64,000 nucleotides of DNA from JARRKU01 sp963675565 (GCA_963675565.2 CAXXYD010000002.1:124001-188000), one strand, 5' to 3'. Positions 44,087-53,531 are shown, counted from the stretch's first letter. Notes: a model not told the origin generated them from the letters alone. Numbers and translations: made by a program.

Positions 44087-44965
44087 CTACTCGATATTCT
44101 GAACCTGCTCGCGCAGCTTTTCGATTTCAGCCTTGATATCGACAATGGTGTGGGCCACATCGGCCTGACCGACCTTTGATCCCATGGTATTAAACTCCCG
44201 ATTGAATTCCTGCAACAAAAAATTCAATTTGCGGCCGGACGGTTCATCGGACTGCATGATGTCACGGAATTGCTGGATATGGCTGTGGGCGCGCACAATC
44301 TCTTCGGAAATATCGCTGCGATCGGCCGCAATCGCCGCCTCCTGCGATATGCGCGCAGGATCGAGTTCCACCACTCCCTGGGTCAGCACTTCGATCCGGG
44401 CCGCAAGCCTGTCCCGGTAGACCGGCAAAAGCCCGTCCGCCGCAGATTCAATACGACCGAGACCGGTTTCGATAAAACCGAGGCGTTGCAAGATATCCTG
44501 TTCAAGAAAATCTCCCTCCGTGCGTCGCATGCGATCAACGGAATCAAGGGTTTGCTCCAGACATGACGCAATTAAGGGCCAGTGTCCTTCCGCTGCCGGG
44601 GATTCCGCGGGGATGATGACCCCGGGCAGGCCCAGGAGCCTATCCAGAGGGGTGTCATCCGATAGATTCAAGCTGTCTTTTATTTGTTTCACCACCGCGA
44701 GATACGATTTGGCTTTGGCCAAATCAACCGCATAGGCACTGGCGGCTTCGCTGCTGTCCTGAACCTTGATGCGCACTTCCACGCGTCCCCGTACATAGGC
44801 GGTGGCAACGCGCTTCTTGATCTTCTCCTCAAAAGCGATATAGCCCGGCGGGATACGCAGCACGCAATCCAGATGGCGGCTGTTGTAAGAACGAATCTCG
44901 ACGTTCACGCAAATCGCGTTTTCACTCATTTCAACGCCGGCATAGGCGGTCATACTTTTCAGCAT
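44087..44965 (-). CDS. yicC: YicC family endoribonuclease-like protein
   Basis: A 292-residue protein. It starts MLKSMTAYAGVEMSENAI, with the N-terminal YicC_N segment containing EIRSYNSRHLDCVLRIP. It ends with the DUF1732 region NFLLQEFNREFNTMGSKVG, a strongly conserved family signature. Members are endoribonucleases linked to RNA decay. The ribosome site is weak. It begins the yicC-remA-gmk group. Confidence 0.93.
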   Translation of the reverse strand: MLKSMTAYAGVEMSENAICVNVEIRSYNSRHLDCVLRIPPGYIAFEEKIKKRVATAYVRGRVEVRIKVQDSSEAASAYAVDLAKAKSYLAVVKQIKDSLNLSDDTPLDRLLGLPGVIIPAESPAAEGHWPLIASCLEQTLDSVDRMRRTEGDFLEQDILQRLGFIETGLGRIESAADGLLPVYRDRLAARIEVLTQGVVELDPARISQEAAIAADRSDISEEIVRAHSHIQQFRDIMQSDEPSGRKLNFLLQEFNREFNTMGSKVGQADVAHTIVDIKAEIEKLREQVQNIE

Positions 44966-45017
44966 CGGTCACTTCTCTTATTTGTGGGTGTGTGAATGGC
45001 AAACGGCAACCTGCCGC

Positions 45018-45572
45018 TTACCGCGTCCGTGAAGCGTTCAGCGCAGATATCTGCTTCAATTCGCGGGCATAGATTTTCCGGGCCTGCAGCAGAAATGTCT
45101 GCATGTCCGCAGCAGCATAGTCGGGGTAGGTCCACGGCAGTGTCTGGAAATCTCCCTTTTGAAACATCAATGTCAAATCGGCATAAATATTATTCCCAAT
45201 ATAGATTCGATGGGAAAAATTCTTTCCCGTGGCCAGCACAAATCGTTCCAGGAGCAAATAACCGGGATCGATGTTGACCTGCCTCCGGCCGTTTCGGGAA
45301 AAGGCCAGTTCCACCGAATTGGTGGCCTGTTTGATTCTGCTCAGGTCCTGCTGCTCGATCAATGTCCGGAACACCAGCATCCGCCGATATAATGGACGGC
45401 CCATTTCCGTATGATAGTAATCGGTATATCCAAAATCCATCCATGCACTTTGCAGTTCGATGTCTCCGAAATCCGATGCCAGCAGCCGGGCCACTTCAGG
45501 CAGAAGCGTTTTGTCTGCGAACAAAACGGAAACCACCAGTTTTGCCGGTAGGGGTGCCCTGGGCTTGCTCAT
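45018..45572 (-). CDS. DUF4416 family protein
   Basis: A 184-residue protein of a family common in deltaproteobacteria and other anaerobes, function unknown. It starts MSKPRAPLPAKLVVSVLFAD and includes YYHTEMGRPLYRRMLVF, VNIDPGYLLLERFVLATGK and YPDYAAADMQTFLLQ, typical of the family. The ATG at 45572 was chosen because AAAGGAAA lies eight bases upstream. It follows the Trm112-like gene by 91 bases on the same strand and may be in its transcript. Confidence 0.85.
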   Translation of the reverse strand: MSKPRAPLPAKLVVSVLFADKTLLPEVARLLASDFGDIELQSAWMDFGYTDYYHTEMGRPLYRRMLVFRTLIEQQDLSRIKQATNSVELAFSRNGRRQVNIDPGYLLLERFVLATGKNFSHRIYIGNNIYADLTLMFQKGDFQTLPWTYPDYAAADMQTFLLQARKIYARELKQISALNASRTR

Positions 45573-45663
45573 GGCCGTTTCCTTTCCATCGAGCATCCTG
45601 TTGTGACGCTGCAGGAGAGATCCATCCACCGTCCTACGGTCAATATCCTCCAGCCGGCCGCCA

Positions 45664-45831
45664 TCAAAAGGACTGGGCCTCATCAATCAGCATGATAGGA
45701 ATATCATCGCGGATTTCATATTTCAGCCGGCAGGCATTGCAGACAAGCCCATCCTGTTGCTCTGTCAGGATAAGCTCACCCTTGCATTTGGGGCATACGA
45801 GTATTTCAAGCAAATCGGGTTGAACGGGCAT
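45664..45831 (-). CDS. Trm112-family zinc protein (YcaR-like)
   Basis: A 55-residue protein, short enough to be missed by length cut-offs. It starts MPVQPDLLEILVCPKCKGEL and continues with LVCNACRLKYEIRDDIPIML. The Cys pairs CPKC and CNAC hold one zinc ion, and the IRDDIPIML ending is the family hallmark. In eukaryotes and archaea Trm112 activates methyltransferases; the bacterial role is less clear. GGAGG lies five bases before the ATG. Confidence 0.92.
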   Translation of the reverse strand: MPVQPDLLEILVCPKCKGELILTEQQDGLVCNACRLKYEIRDDIPIMLIDEAQSF

Positions 45832-46181
45832 AGGGGCCTCCATTAAGTTTGGGGTCGCGATCCAGCGCTTTGGTGATGGCTACCCTGCTTTTTTTCATAA
45901 AGCGCAAGAAAGTGCAACCGCAACCCGTCACTGATTCAGGCCCAATTTGACCCAATGGCCTGTGTGGGAGCGAATAGGGCGTCGCCCCGGTTTTGCGTTG
46001 CAGAATTCATCAACTCGCCACTCGCAACTCGAAACCCATAACTGATCCTTTCCCCGAATGAAAAGAATGTATTGAATTTCAATGCCCCATCAGTATAAAT
46101 AATGCGCTGCAAACAAAATCCGTTCGAATCCATCGCATCTGTGCGTTGCAGGATGCAATCTATCCAGAGAAAGGTATCGCC
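45832..46181. other. Divergent intergenic region
   Basis: About 350 non-coding bases between the minus-strand Trm112-type gene and the plus-strand sugar-nucleotide gene. It contains the second copy of dispersed repeat B (46000-46047). No clear sigma-54 promoter, tRNA or gene was found. Confidence 0.5.
46000..46047 (+). repeat. Dispersed repeat B, copy 2
   Basis: It begins GCAGAATTC, continues CATCAACTCGCCACTCGCAA and ends AACTGATC; compare 36615-36663. Confidence 0.5.
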
Positions 46182-47135
46182 ATGCACTTGAAGGCCCGCA
46201 TCATGGTTACCGGCGGCTGCGGTTTTTTAGGCTCCCATCTTTGTGAACGCTTGATCGACCAGGGGCATGAGGTATTGTGCGTCGACAACTGCTTTACCGG
46301 TACCAAACGCAATATCCGCCACCTCATGGGCAATCCCGATTTTGAATTCATGCGCCATGACGTCACCTTCCCGCTGTACCTTGAAGCGGACCAGATCTAC
46401 AATATGGCCTGTCCGGCATCCCCCATCCACTACCAGTTCGACCCGGTACAGACCACCAAAACCAGCGTTCACGGCGCTATCAACATGCTGGGTTTGGCCA
46501 AACGCGTAAAGGCCAAAATATTGCAGGCCTCCACCAGTGAAGTATACGGTGACCCTGAGGTCCACCCCCAGACCGAAGATTACTGGGGCAAGGTCAATCC
46601 CATCGGTCTGCGCGCCTGCTACGACGAAGGCAAGCGCTGCGCGGAGACGTTGTTTTTCGATTATCACCGCCAGCACCGGCTCAGGATCAAGGTGGCGCGA
46701 ATATTCAATACCTACGGCCCCCGCATGCATCCCAACGATGGTCGGGTCGTCTCCAATTTTATTGTCCAGGCTTTGCAAAATGAAGACATCACCATTTACG
46801 GCAACGGCAGCCAGACGCGCTCGTTCTGCTATGTGGACGATCTTGTCGAAGGATTGATTCGGCTGATGAATTCGCCGGACCCCCTGACCGGACCGGTCAA
46901 CCTGGGAAACCCCGATGAATTTACCATTCTGGAACTGGCGGGCAAGGTGATCGAACTCACCGGCTCAAAATCCCGGATCATCAATGAACCGCTGCCGAAG
47001 GACGATCCCAGACAACGCAAACCGGACATCAGTCTGGCCAAAAAAGAATTACAGTGGGAACCCACCATCAAATTGGACCACGGCTTGAAAAAGACCATCG
47101 CCTATTTTGATCAGTTGCTGAAGGAGAGCCATTAA
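46182..47135 (+). CDS. UDP-glucuronate decarboxylase-like SDR epimerase
   Basis: A 317-residue short-chain dehydrogenase of the UXS type, which makes UDP-xylose from UDP-glucuronate. NAD binding is MVTGGCGFLGSHLCERLI near residue 7. The catalytic triad includes Ser/Thr in LQASTSEVYGDPE and the Y-x3-K in ACYDEGKRCAE. The stretch CPASPIHYQFDPVQT and the end INEPLPKDDPRQRKPDISLA are characteristic of the UXS group. AGAAAGG lies before the ATG at 46182. A role in LPS or other surface sugars fits the neighbours. Confidence 0.88.
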   Translation: MHLKARIMVTGGCGFLGSHLCERLIDQGHEVLCVDNCFTGTKRNIRHLMGNPDFEFMRHDVTFPLYLEADQIYNMACPASPIHYQFDPVQTTKTSVHGAINMLGLAKRVKAKILQASTSEVYGDPEVHPQTEDYWGKVNPIGLRACYDEGKRCAETLFFDYHRQHRLRIKVARIFNTYGPRMHPNDGRVVSNFIVQALQNEDITIYGNGSQTRSFCYVDDLVEGLIRLMNSPDPLTGPVNLGNPDEFTILELAGKVIELTGSKSRIINEPLPKDDPRQRKPDISLAKKELQWEPTIKLDHGLKKTIAYFDQLLKESH

Positions 47136-47188
47136 TAACCGGATCCGGAAAGAATAGTATGATTTATCGGCCACACGGAACAGGCTTT

Positions 47189-48676
47189 TCAGTCGGGAGC
47201 GGTCTTCCCGCCATTGTTCTGATTGCGACGTACTTTTTGTGCGATGTGGGTGGTACTGTACCCTTTGACCAGATCCACCAACTCAACGCGCCCGCCATAA
47301 GCTTCCACTTCGGCCTTGCCCACCACCTCGTCCGGTGTGTAATCCGACCCTTTCACCAGAACTTGCGGCGCAAGGGATTTAATCAGCATTAAAGGCGTGT
47401 CTTCGTCAAAAAGCACCACCAGATCCACACACTCCAACGCGCTGAGAATGGCACCGCGATCCTGCTCGGATAAAATGGGCCGTTCCGGGCCCTTGAGGCG
47501 TTTTACCGATCCATCGCTGTTCAAACCCACAACCAGCCGATCTCCAAAGGCGCTGGCTTGGTGCAGCAAGCGGATATGGCCCGGGTGCAGCAAGTCAAAA
47601 CAGCCATTGGTAAACACGACGACCTCTTCGGAGGACTTCCATTCCAAGACCTTTTCCAGGGCACCTTCGGCGGTAACCATTTTTGCAGCGGCATACGGAT
47701 CGAATCTTACGCCGTCGCTGTATCTCAGGCACGCGGCGAGTTCGGCGTTCAAGATGGGCTGGGTGCCGAGTTTTCCGACTACCACACCGGCCGCCAGATT
47801 GGCGGTTTCAGCCGCCTGCCCCATTGGGGCCTTGGCCGCCAGAGCGGCCGCCAATGTGGCGATAACCGTGTCGCCGGCCCCGGATACATCGTAAACTTCC
47901 CGGGCTTTGGATGAGATCAGCACCGGTTGGTCATCCTTGCCGATAAGGCACATTCCCTTTTCCCCGCGGGTGACCAGAATCCAGTCCAGGCTTAGGCGGG
48001 CACGGACACGGGCAGCCGAATCGACCAGCAGCGCCTGATTGTCCGCCAGCGGCTGCCCGATCAAAGCTTCCAGTTCCGCTGTATTGGGCGTAATGCAGGT
48101 GGCGTGTTGATAACGCTCCCATTGAATGCCCTTGGGATCCACCAAAACAGGTATCCGGTGGTCCCGGCATACCCTGATGATATCCTGGACAAACGGCAGG
48201 GAAGAAAAAATCCCCTTGCCGTAATCGGAAAGAATCACCGCTTGGCAGCCCGGCAGTTCCAGCGCCATGCGGTCCTTGATTTGATCGGAGACAGGATCGG
48301 GCAACGGGCCTGCATTTTCCTCGTCCAGGCGCAACACCTGCTGTTTGCGGGCCATGATGCGCGTCTTGGTGATGGTGGGCCGTCCGGGCGCCTCAATAAG
48401 GCCGTTGGCAATATTTCGCCGTTCAAACAGTCCGAAGAGCGATTCGGCTGCGGCATCGCGTCCAACCACGCCGATTACGGTTACCGCACAACCCAGGCCG
48501 GAAAGGTTATTGGCCACATTTGCGGCCCCGCCCAAAGTTTCCGTGGTTCGATGCATTTTGACCACAGGAACCGGCGCTTCCGGAGAGATCCGGCGCACCT
48601 CCCCCCAGACATAGCGGTCCAGCATGACATCGCCGATGACCAGCACCTTTGTTTTTTCAAAATGGTTAGTCAGCAT
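47189..48676 (-). CDS. hldE: Bifunctional heptose kinase/adenylyltransferase HldE
   Basis: A 495-residue enzyme of ADP-heptose synthesis. Residues of about 1-320 are a ribokinase-like domain with TLGGAANVANNLSGLG and GAGDTVIATLAAALAAK. Residues of about 345-495 are the nucleotidyltransferase, with FTNGCFDLLHPGHIRLLHQ and VLVKGSDYTPDEVVG. It phosphorylates heptose-7-phosphate at position 1 and then transfers AMP. The ATG at 48676 overlaps the gmhA stop by 11 bases; GTG codons at 48688 and 48685 are alternatives. It follows gmhA, the preceding pathway step. Confidence 0.97.
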   Translation of the reverse strand: MLTNHFEKTKVLVIGDVMLDRYVWGEVRRISPEAPVPVVKMHRTTETLGGAANVANNLSGLGCAVTVIGVVGRDAAAESLFGLFERRNIANGLIEAPGRPTITKTRIMARKQQVLRLDEENAGPLPDPVSDQIKDRMALELPGCQAVILSDYGKGIFSSLPFVQDIIRVCRDHRIPVLVDPKGIQWERYQHATCITPNTAELEALIGQPLADNQALLVDSAARVRARLSLDWILVTRGEKGMCLIGKDDQPVLISSKAREVYDVSGAGDTVIATLAAALAAKAPMGQAAETANLAAGVVVGKLGTQPILNAELAACLRYSDGVRFDPYAAAKMVTAEGALEKVLEWKSSEEVVVFTNGCFDLLHPGHIRLLHQASAFGDRLVVGLNSDGSVKRLKGPERPILSEQDRGAILSALECVDLVVLFDEDTPLMLIKSLAPQVLVKGSDYTPDEVVGKAEVEAYGGRVELVDLVKGYSTTHIAQKVRRNQNNGGKTAPD

Positions 48677-49262
48677 GGCCTTCACCACCCCCCTCAGCCT
48701 GATTCGAGCCGTGCAGTGTCTCTTCGATCTGCTGCGCCCAGAAATGCAGAATCAGAATATGGGCTTCCTGGACGCGCGCGGTCCGCTGATGGCGAACAAC
48801 AACGGGAAAATCGACAATCGGGGCAATGCTGCCGCCATCCCGGCCGAGCAGCCCGATGGTCTGTATTCCCCGTTTTTGGGCCTGCTGAACGGCCTGCAGG
48901 ACATTTTCCGAATGACCCGACGTGGAGATACCGATGAGGGCGTCTCCCGATTGCCCCAGTGCCCTCACCTGCCGCGCGAAAACCGCATCAAAACCGTAGT
49001 CATTGCCAATAGCGGTGAGAATGGAGGTATCGGTGGTCATGGCGATGGCCGGCCAGGCATTGCGCTCCTGTTCAAAACGGCCGACCAGCTCGGCGGCAAA
49101 ATGCTGGGCATCGCCGGCCGAACCGCCATTGCCGCAAATAAGAACCTTGTTTCCCCTGCCAATGGTCTGGGCCAAAAGGTCGCCGGCAGACTCGATGGCA
49201 CCGGCCTGTTTTTCCAACTCGCGCATGCATGCCAAATGCTGCTGCAATGCCGATAGAAACAT
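48666..49262 (-). CDS. gmhA: Phosphoheptose isomerase GmhA
   Basis: A 198-residue SIS-domain enzyme that converts sedoheptulose-7-phosphate to heptose-7-phosphate, the first step to ADP-heptose. The phosphosugar loop is CGNGGSAGDAQHFAAELVG, with SGHSENVLQAVQQA later. The active-site segment AHILILHFWAQQIEE near the C-terminus is typical. GGAGGGACC precedes the ATG. The next gene in the operon is hldE, with overlap; the phosphatase GmhB is not seen here. Confidence 0.97.
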   Translation of the reverse strand: MFLSALQQHLACMRELEKQAGAIESAGDLLAQTIGRGNKVLICGNGGSAGDAQHFAAELVGRFEQERNAWPAIAMTTDTSILTAIGNDYGFDAVFARQVRALGQSGDALIGISTSGHSENVLQAVQQAQKRGIQTIGLLGRDGGSIAPIVDFPVVVRHQRTARVQEAHILILHFWAQQIEETLHGSNQAEGGGEGHAD

Positions 49263-49376
49263 GGTCCCTCCAGTGATGGTGAAAAGCTTAAGCCCGTATT
49301 TGACGAATTCCTGAAAAGGGATGGAATCGATCGATGAATGGTATTTTCGAATACATCAAATCAGGCGTTTCATTCA

Positions 49377-50342
49377 TTATACCGCCGGAGGCGGCTTCTG
49401 TTCTTCAAACGCATACACCGCCGCCGCCAGCAGGGGAATCATGATTTCGTGGTGCCCGGTCAGCGCATAGCCCCGCCCCCCCCGAAGCACCGGCCGCTGC
49501 ACCACATTGACGGTGGGGCGATAGTGCTGGATCATATCAAAATTTGCGGTGGTGAATTCTTCTACACGATGTCCCAGGTTGCGGGCCACTGCCAGAGCCT
49601 TTAAAAAGACTTCGGGCATGATCACGGCACTGCCTATATTAAGTACCACACCGCCACTTCCCAGTTCGGTCACCGTGTTGGCCAGAATGCGGAAATCGCG
49701 CAGCGACGCCGCCCCGATGGCGGCACCGCTTGCTGATGGATGCTGGTGGACGATATCGGTTCCCAACGCCACGTGAAGGGTATAGGGAATGCGCAGCCGG
49801 TAAGACCTGGCCAGAAGGGCGCGCTCCAGATGGGGCGCCTCGACTTCGATGAGCAATTTGCCCAGCGCCTCCCCAAACCCCTCCGCGCCGCCTGCCGCCC
49901 GGTCGGCGGCACGGTTGATCAACCCGGCGGTATCCGAAGCCATGCCAAAAGACCCGTCCGCCAGGTGGTCGGCGACCTCCTCGGAGGTGTGTCCGCAGCA
50001 CGCCAGTTCCGTATCGTGCACGGCCGCGCTGCCGTTGGAGGCAAAATGGGTGATGTATCCCTTTTCAGCCATATCCGCCAGTATGGGGCTGCAACCGGTT
50101 TTAATGACATGGCCGCCCAGCATCGCGATGACCGGCTTGCCCAGTGTCTTGGCGACAACAATGGCCCGGGCCACGGACTTCAAATCATCCGCTTTCAAAA
50201 TAGCGGGCAACCCGTCCAGAAATTCGGCCAGGGACATACCCGCCCACGGCGGCTTGCCCTCCAGGTCCCGGGTCACTTTGGACACGCGTTTAACAGCCAG
50301 ATAGGTCTTGACGGGTGTCAGGTCGATCTCTTTGTAGGCCAT
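49377..50342 (-). CDS. Conserved protein of unknown function in the heptose locus
   Basis: A 321-residue soluble protein. It starts MAYKEIDLTPVKTYLAVKR and contains GKPVIAMLGGHVIKTGCSPI, THFASNGSAAVHDTEL and SGGVVLNIGSAVIMPEVFL, glycine-rich segments suggesting a Rossmann-like fold. It ends GYALTGHHEIMIPLLAAA. No family with known activity was recognised with confidence; a distant likeness to deoxyhypusine synthase is possible but not established. The start at 50342 was chosen because the upstream 36 codons are poor in support. It is 114 bases upstream of gmhA on the same strand. Confidence 0.7.
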   Translation of the reverse strand: MAYKEIDLTPVKTYLAVKRVSKVTRDLEGKPPWAGMSLAEFLDGLPAILKADDLKSVARAIVVAKTLGKPVIAMLGGHVIKTGCSPILADMAEKGYITHFASNGSAAVHDTELACCGHTSEEVADHLADGSFGMASDTAGLINRAADRAAGGAEGFGEALGKLLIEVEAPHLERALLARSYRLRIPYTLHVALGTDIVHQHPSASGAAIGAASLRDFRILANTVTELGSGGVVLNIGSAVIMPEVFLKALAVARNLGHRVEEFTTANFDMIQHYRPTVNVVQRPVLRGGRGYALTGHHEIMIPLLAAAVYAFEEQKPPPAV

Positions 50343-50454
50343 TCGAATATTTCCAAAATATGATTTAAATAACAGAAACCATAACGAATTTTGGGCCAAA
50401 AGCCAATATCGTTTTGGGTATGGGGGCAAAACCATGTCCGTTGACCCCAAAACA

Positions 50455-50515
50455 GGGGACGTATATCAGGTTATCAGTTAATCAAAGATTAACTGATAAC
50501 CTGATATACGTCCCC
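50455..50515. repeat. Perfect palindrome, 29-base arms with a 3-base loop
   Basis: The left arm 50455-50483 begins GGGGACGTATATCAGG and the right arm 50487-50515 is its exact complement, ending in CGTCCCC; the loop is AAA. No mismatch exists in 29 pairs. Such elements are typical of REP/RAYT-related or MITE-type mobile repeats. No transposase gene is nearby. As RNA it would make a very stable hairpin. Confidence 0.9.
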
Positions 50516-50533
50516 AATGGCTCTATGGCTCCC

Positions 50534-50550
50534 GGCCCGGTGACCGGGCC
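50534..50550 (+). other. GC-rich hairpin GGCCCGG-TGA-CCGGGCC
   Basis: Perfect 7-base arms with a 3-base loop lie 18 bases after the long palindrome. There is no T run, so terminator activity is not supported. Confidence 0.6.
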
Positions 50551-50718
50551 AAAGGAAGCCGGGTTGTCAGCCCCCAATAAATGGATCCGGGCGTATTATT
50601 TACAAAAGGCCACACTTGGGGTACATACTGTGCGGCCGCTGTTCGGCTATGGGGGCTGCAACACGCGCAGGGGCCATGGACCGGTCTCCCGGGTACGCTG
50701 AAACGGCCGATATTGGAC

Positions 50719-52539
50719 ATGAGGTTCAACAAAAAGGCACCCAGTTTGAAAATAGGACCCAAATTTGAATTACGGGAGCGCCATCGGCGGCTGCTTAAAA
50801 ACATTCTGCAGCACCGCAACCGACTGGTTATGGCCGGCATCTGCAGTCTGATGATCTCGGCGGCCACCACCACCATGGGCTATCTGATCAAACCCGTCAT
50901 CGACGACATCTTCGTCAACCGCGACACCACGGGATTGATCGTTCTGCCCCTGCTGATCATCGGTATTTTTCTCATCAAGGGGATCGGCCGCTACGGACAG
51001 GAATATTACCTCAATTACGTGGGTGAGGATATCATCCGGCACCTGCGCAACAAACTCTATAACCGCATTCAGGATCTGCCCGTCGCCTTCTTCCAGAAAG
51101 AGCGCACCGGGGTACTCATGTCGCGCATCCTGAATGACGTGGGGACGCTGAAAAACATGGTCTCCATCGCCATCAACGGGACCCTGAGGGATACCTCGAC
51201 CATTGTAGGGCTGACGGCGGTCATTTTCTACCAGAACTGGCGTATGGCCATTATCGCGTTTCTGATTCTGCCACTGGCCTTTTTCCCCATTTTCAATATC
51301 GGCCGCCGGGTGAGAAAAGTCCGCACGGGTGTTCAGGAAGCCATGGGTGAATTGAGCGCCTTTTTGCACGAAACCCTGGCGGGGCATAAAATCATCAAAG
51401 CATTCGGGATGGAACGATACGAAAAAGACCGCTTCTTTCTCAAAACCGGCGGCCTGTTCAGGCTGGAACTCAAAGAGGTCGTCGTTCGCTCCCTGTCATC
51501 GCCGATCATGGAATTTTTGGGTGGCCTGGGTATTGCTTTTGTCATCTGGTATGGTGGCTGGCAGGTGGTCAAGGGCCAGACCACCCCGGGCACATTTCTC
51601 AGTTTCCTGACCTGTGTCATGCTCCTTTATGAACCGGTCAAAAAATTAAGCGACATGAACAACACGGTCCAGCGGGGTTTGTCCGCCGTCGATCGAATTT
51701 ATGCCGTCATCGAAACGACATCCGATATCCTGGACCCCGAACAGCCCGTCCCCCTGGAAACGCAAATCAAATCCATTGTCTTTCATAACGTCTGTTTCAG
51801 CTATGATGACACACCGGTATTAAAGGATATCAACCTCGAGGTGGCCCAGGGTCAAGTTCTGGCACTGGTGGGGATGAGCGGCGGCGGAAAATCCACCCTG
51901 GCAAACCTGATCCCGCGCTTTTTCGATGTGACTGAAGGCAGCATCACCATCAACGGGGTGGATATCCGCCAATTCAAGATATCGGATTTGCGTCGCCGGA
52001 TTGCCATCGTCACTCAGGAGCCGATCCTTTTCAATGAATCGGTACGCGCCAACATCGCTTACGGCAATCCGGGAGCGTCCGAGGAGGCCATCGTCCGTGC
52101 GGCCCGCGCGGCCTATGCCGAAGACTTTATCCTGAATTTGCCCGCCGGCTACGACACCGTCATCGGTGAGTTGGGCGGCCGACTCTCCGGAGGGGAAAAA
52201 CAACGCCTCTGTATTGCACGGGCCCTGATTAAAGACACCCCCATTCTCATTTTGGATGAAGCGACGGCATCCCTGGACACGGAGTCGGAATCCCTGGTTC
52301 AAAAGGCATTGGAAAATCTCATGCACGGCCGCACCACGCTGGTCATTGCCCACAGGCTGTCCACGGTTGCCAAGGCCGACAACATCGTTGTCATGGTCGC
52401 CGGCAGAGTCGTTGAACAGGGAACGCACCAACAACTGATCTCCATCAAGGGCGAGTATGCCAAACTGCATGCCATGCAAATGCAGGTCGACGACACAGTG
52501 CAGGCCGCCTCTGTGGGCACGTCGCCGCAACCCGGATAA
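50719..52539 (+). CDS. msbA: Lipid A export ABC transporter MsbA
   Basis: A 606-residue half-transporter that flips lipid A-core across the inner membrane. Residues of about 30-330 hold six membrane helices, including the coupling-helix stretch. The nucleotide-binding domain has Walker A GMSGGGKST, the signature LSGGEKQR and Walker B ILILDEATASLD. The ATG at 50719 gives the usual family length; another in-frame ATG at 50581 lies upstream and neither has a good ribosome site. Together with the LPS genes downstream the lipid A role is likely. Confidence 0.9.
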   Translation: MRFNKKAPSLKIGPKFELRERHRRLLKNILQHRNRLVMAGICSLMISAATTTMGYLIKPVIDDIFVNRDTTGLIVLPLLIIGIFLIKGIGRYGQEYYLNYVGEDIIRHLRNKLYNRIQDLPVAFFQKERTGVLMSRILNDVGTLKNMVSIAINGTLRDTSTIVGLTAVIFYQNWRMAIIAFLILPLAFFPIFNIGRRVRKVRTGVQEAMGELSAFLHETLAGHKIIKAFGMERYEKDRFFLKTGGLFRLELKEVVVRSLSSPIMEFLGGLGIAFVIWYGGWQVVKGQTTPGTFLSFLTCVMLLYEPVKKLSDMNNTVQRGLSAVDRIYAVIETTSDILDPEQPVPLETQIKSIVFHNVCFSYDDTPVLKDINLEVAQGQVLALVGMSGGGKSTLANLIPRFFDVTEGSITINGVDIRQFKISDLRRRIAIVTQEPILFNESVRANIAYGNPGASEEAIVRAARAAYAEDFILNLPAGYDTVIGELGGRLSGGEKQRLCIARALIKDTPILILDEATASLDTESESLVQKALENLMHGRTTLVIAHRLSTVAKADNIVVMVAGRVVEQGTHQQLISIKGEYAKLHAMQMQVDDTVQAASVGTSPQPG

Positions 52540-52544
52540 ACGCC

Positions 52545-53531
52545 ATGCCGCAAATGTTGAACCGACAATGGGGTCTGATCACCCTGGCCGTGGCCACCGT
52601 CATTACTATGTCTGCCGCCGCATGGGTTGACCGGGACTGGACCATGGCCATTGGAAGCACGCAGTGGCCATGGTTTGAAGCCATCATGGGTCGATCCCTC
52701 TTCGAAGGCGATCGCCCGGGCGCCAATGACCCCGTCATTCTGCTTTTATTGGCTGCAACTTTCGTCTATTATATGGGATGGCGCCGCCCCGCCTCTGAAA
52801 AGTGGGCCGCCTGGCGCCCCCAGTCGGGTTTCATACTGGTTTCCGCGCTGGTCACCGCCGTTTACTTTGTGCACGGGTGCAAATGGGCCATAGGGCGCGC
52901 GCGCCCCGAGTTGGTCATCGAAAAAGGCATAGCATTCAGCCACTGGTTTACATTCGGACCCCATTTTATCACCGATGGCATCTTCTCCGGATCTTTTCCC
53001 AGCGGCCACACGTCCCAGATGTTCATTTCAATGACGGTAGCCTATGTGCTGGCGGGAGACCCCCTGTTTTCCGGACGCATGCGGCAAGCCGGCAAATTCT
53101 GGGCAGCGGTGTCCATCCTCCTCAGCCTGGCCATGGGATTTGCCCGTTGCATGACCTTGGACCACTGGCTCACCGACATCCTGGGGTCGATACTCATCGG
53201 CTGGTTCATCATGCATCTGCTCTATTACCATATCCTGCGGGTGCCTGCACAGAGACGCTTTATGGCGGGCCACAGGGCCATGCCGGAGATTCCGGATGCC
53301 TGGGAAATCATTCTGTGCATCCATCTGTTGATCGGCACCCTGGGCGCGGTCATGACAACCATCGGCATCCGATCCATCATCCTTCATAAAAACCCCTTGC
53401 TGGCAATAGCGGCCCCGGCGGGAATCGCCGGCATGTGGCTTGCCTGGAAACGGGCATCCGCGCTGCTCCATGGGGTATGGGATATCATCGGCCGGGAAAG
53501 TGACCATGACACAACCGCTGTTTCAAAATAA
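52545..53531 (+). CDS. PAP2 family phosphatase, lipid-phosphate type
   Basis: A 328-residue membrane protein with about six helices. The three PAP2 motifs are KWAIGRARP (about residue 113), SGSFPSGHTSQ (about 148) and RCMTLDHWLTD (about 200). The active His are in PSGH and in the third motif. Such enzymes remove phosphate from lipid A (LpxE/LpxF-like), undecaprenyl pyrophosphate or other lipids; the target is not readable. It begins five bases after the msbA stop, which favours a lipid A or carrier-lipid role. It overlaps the next gene by 26 bases. Confidence 0.88.
   Translation: MPQMLNRQWGLITLAVATVITMSAAAWVDRDWTMAIGSTQWPWFEAIMGRSLFEGDRPGANDPVILLLLAATFVYYMGWRRPASEKWAAWRPQSGFILVSALVTAVYFVHGCKWAIGRARPELVIEKGIAFSHWFTFGPHFITDGIFSGSFPSGHTSQMFISMTVAYVLAGDPLFSGRMRQAGKFWAAVSILLSLAMGFARCMTLDHWLTDILGSILIGWFIMHLLYYHILRVPAQRRFMAGHRAMPEIPDAWEIILCIHLLIGTLGAVMTTIGIRSIILHKNPLLAIAAPAGIAGMWLAWKRASALLHGVWDIIGRESDHDTTAVSK

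Larger units (their letters stand above)
50343..50718. other. Intergenic region with two strong palindromes before msbA
   Basis: About 375 non-coding bases between the minus-strand unknown gene and msbA. It contains the 29-base-arm palindrome and a GC-rich hairpin (listed separately). No open frame with family support was seen, and the msbA frame is open through the last 138 bases of it. Confidence 0.6.

Noticed and set aside
50581..50718. N-terminal extension of MsbA from the ATG at 50581
   Set aside because: The extra 46 residues do not fit the family length and no ribosome site supports that start.
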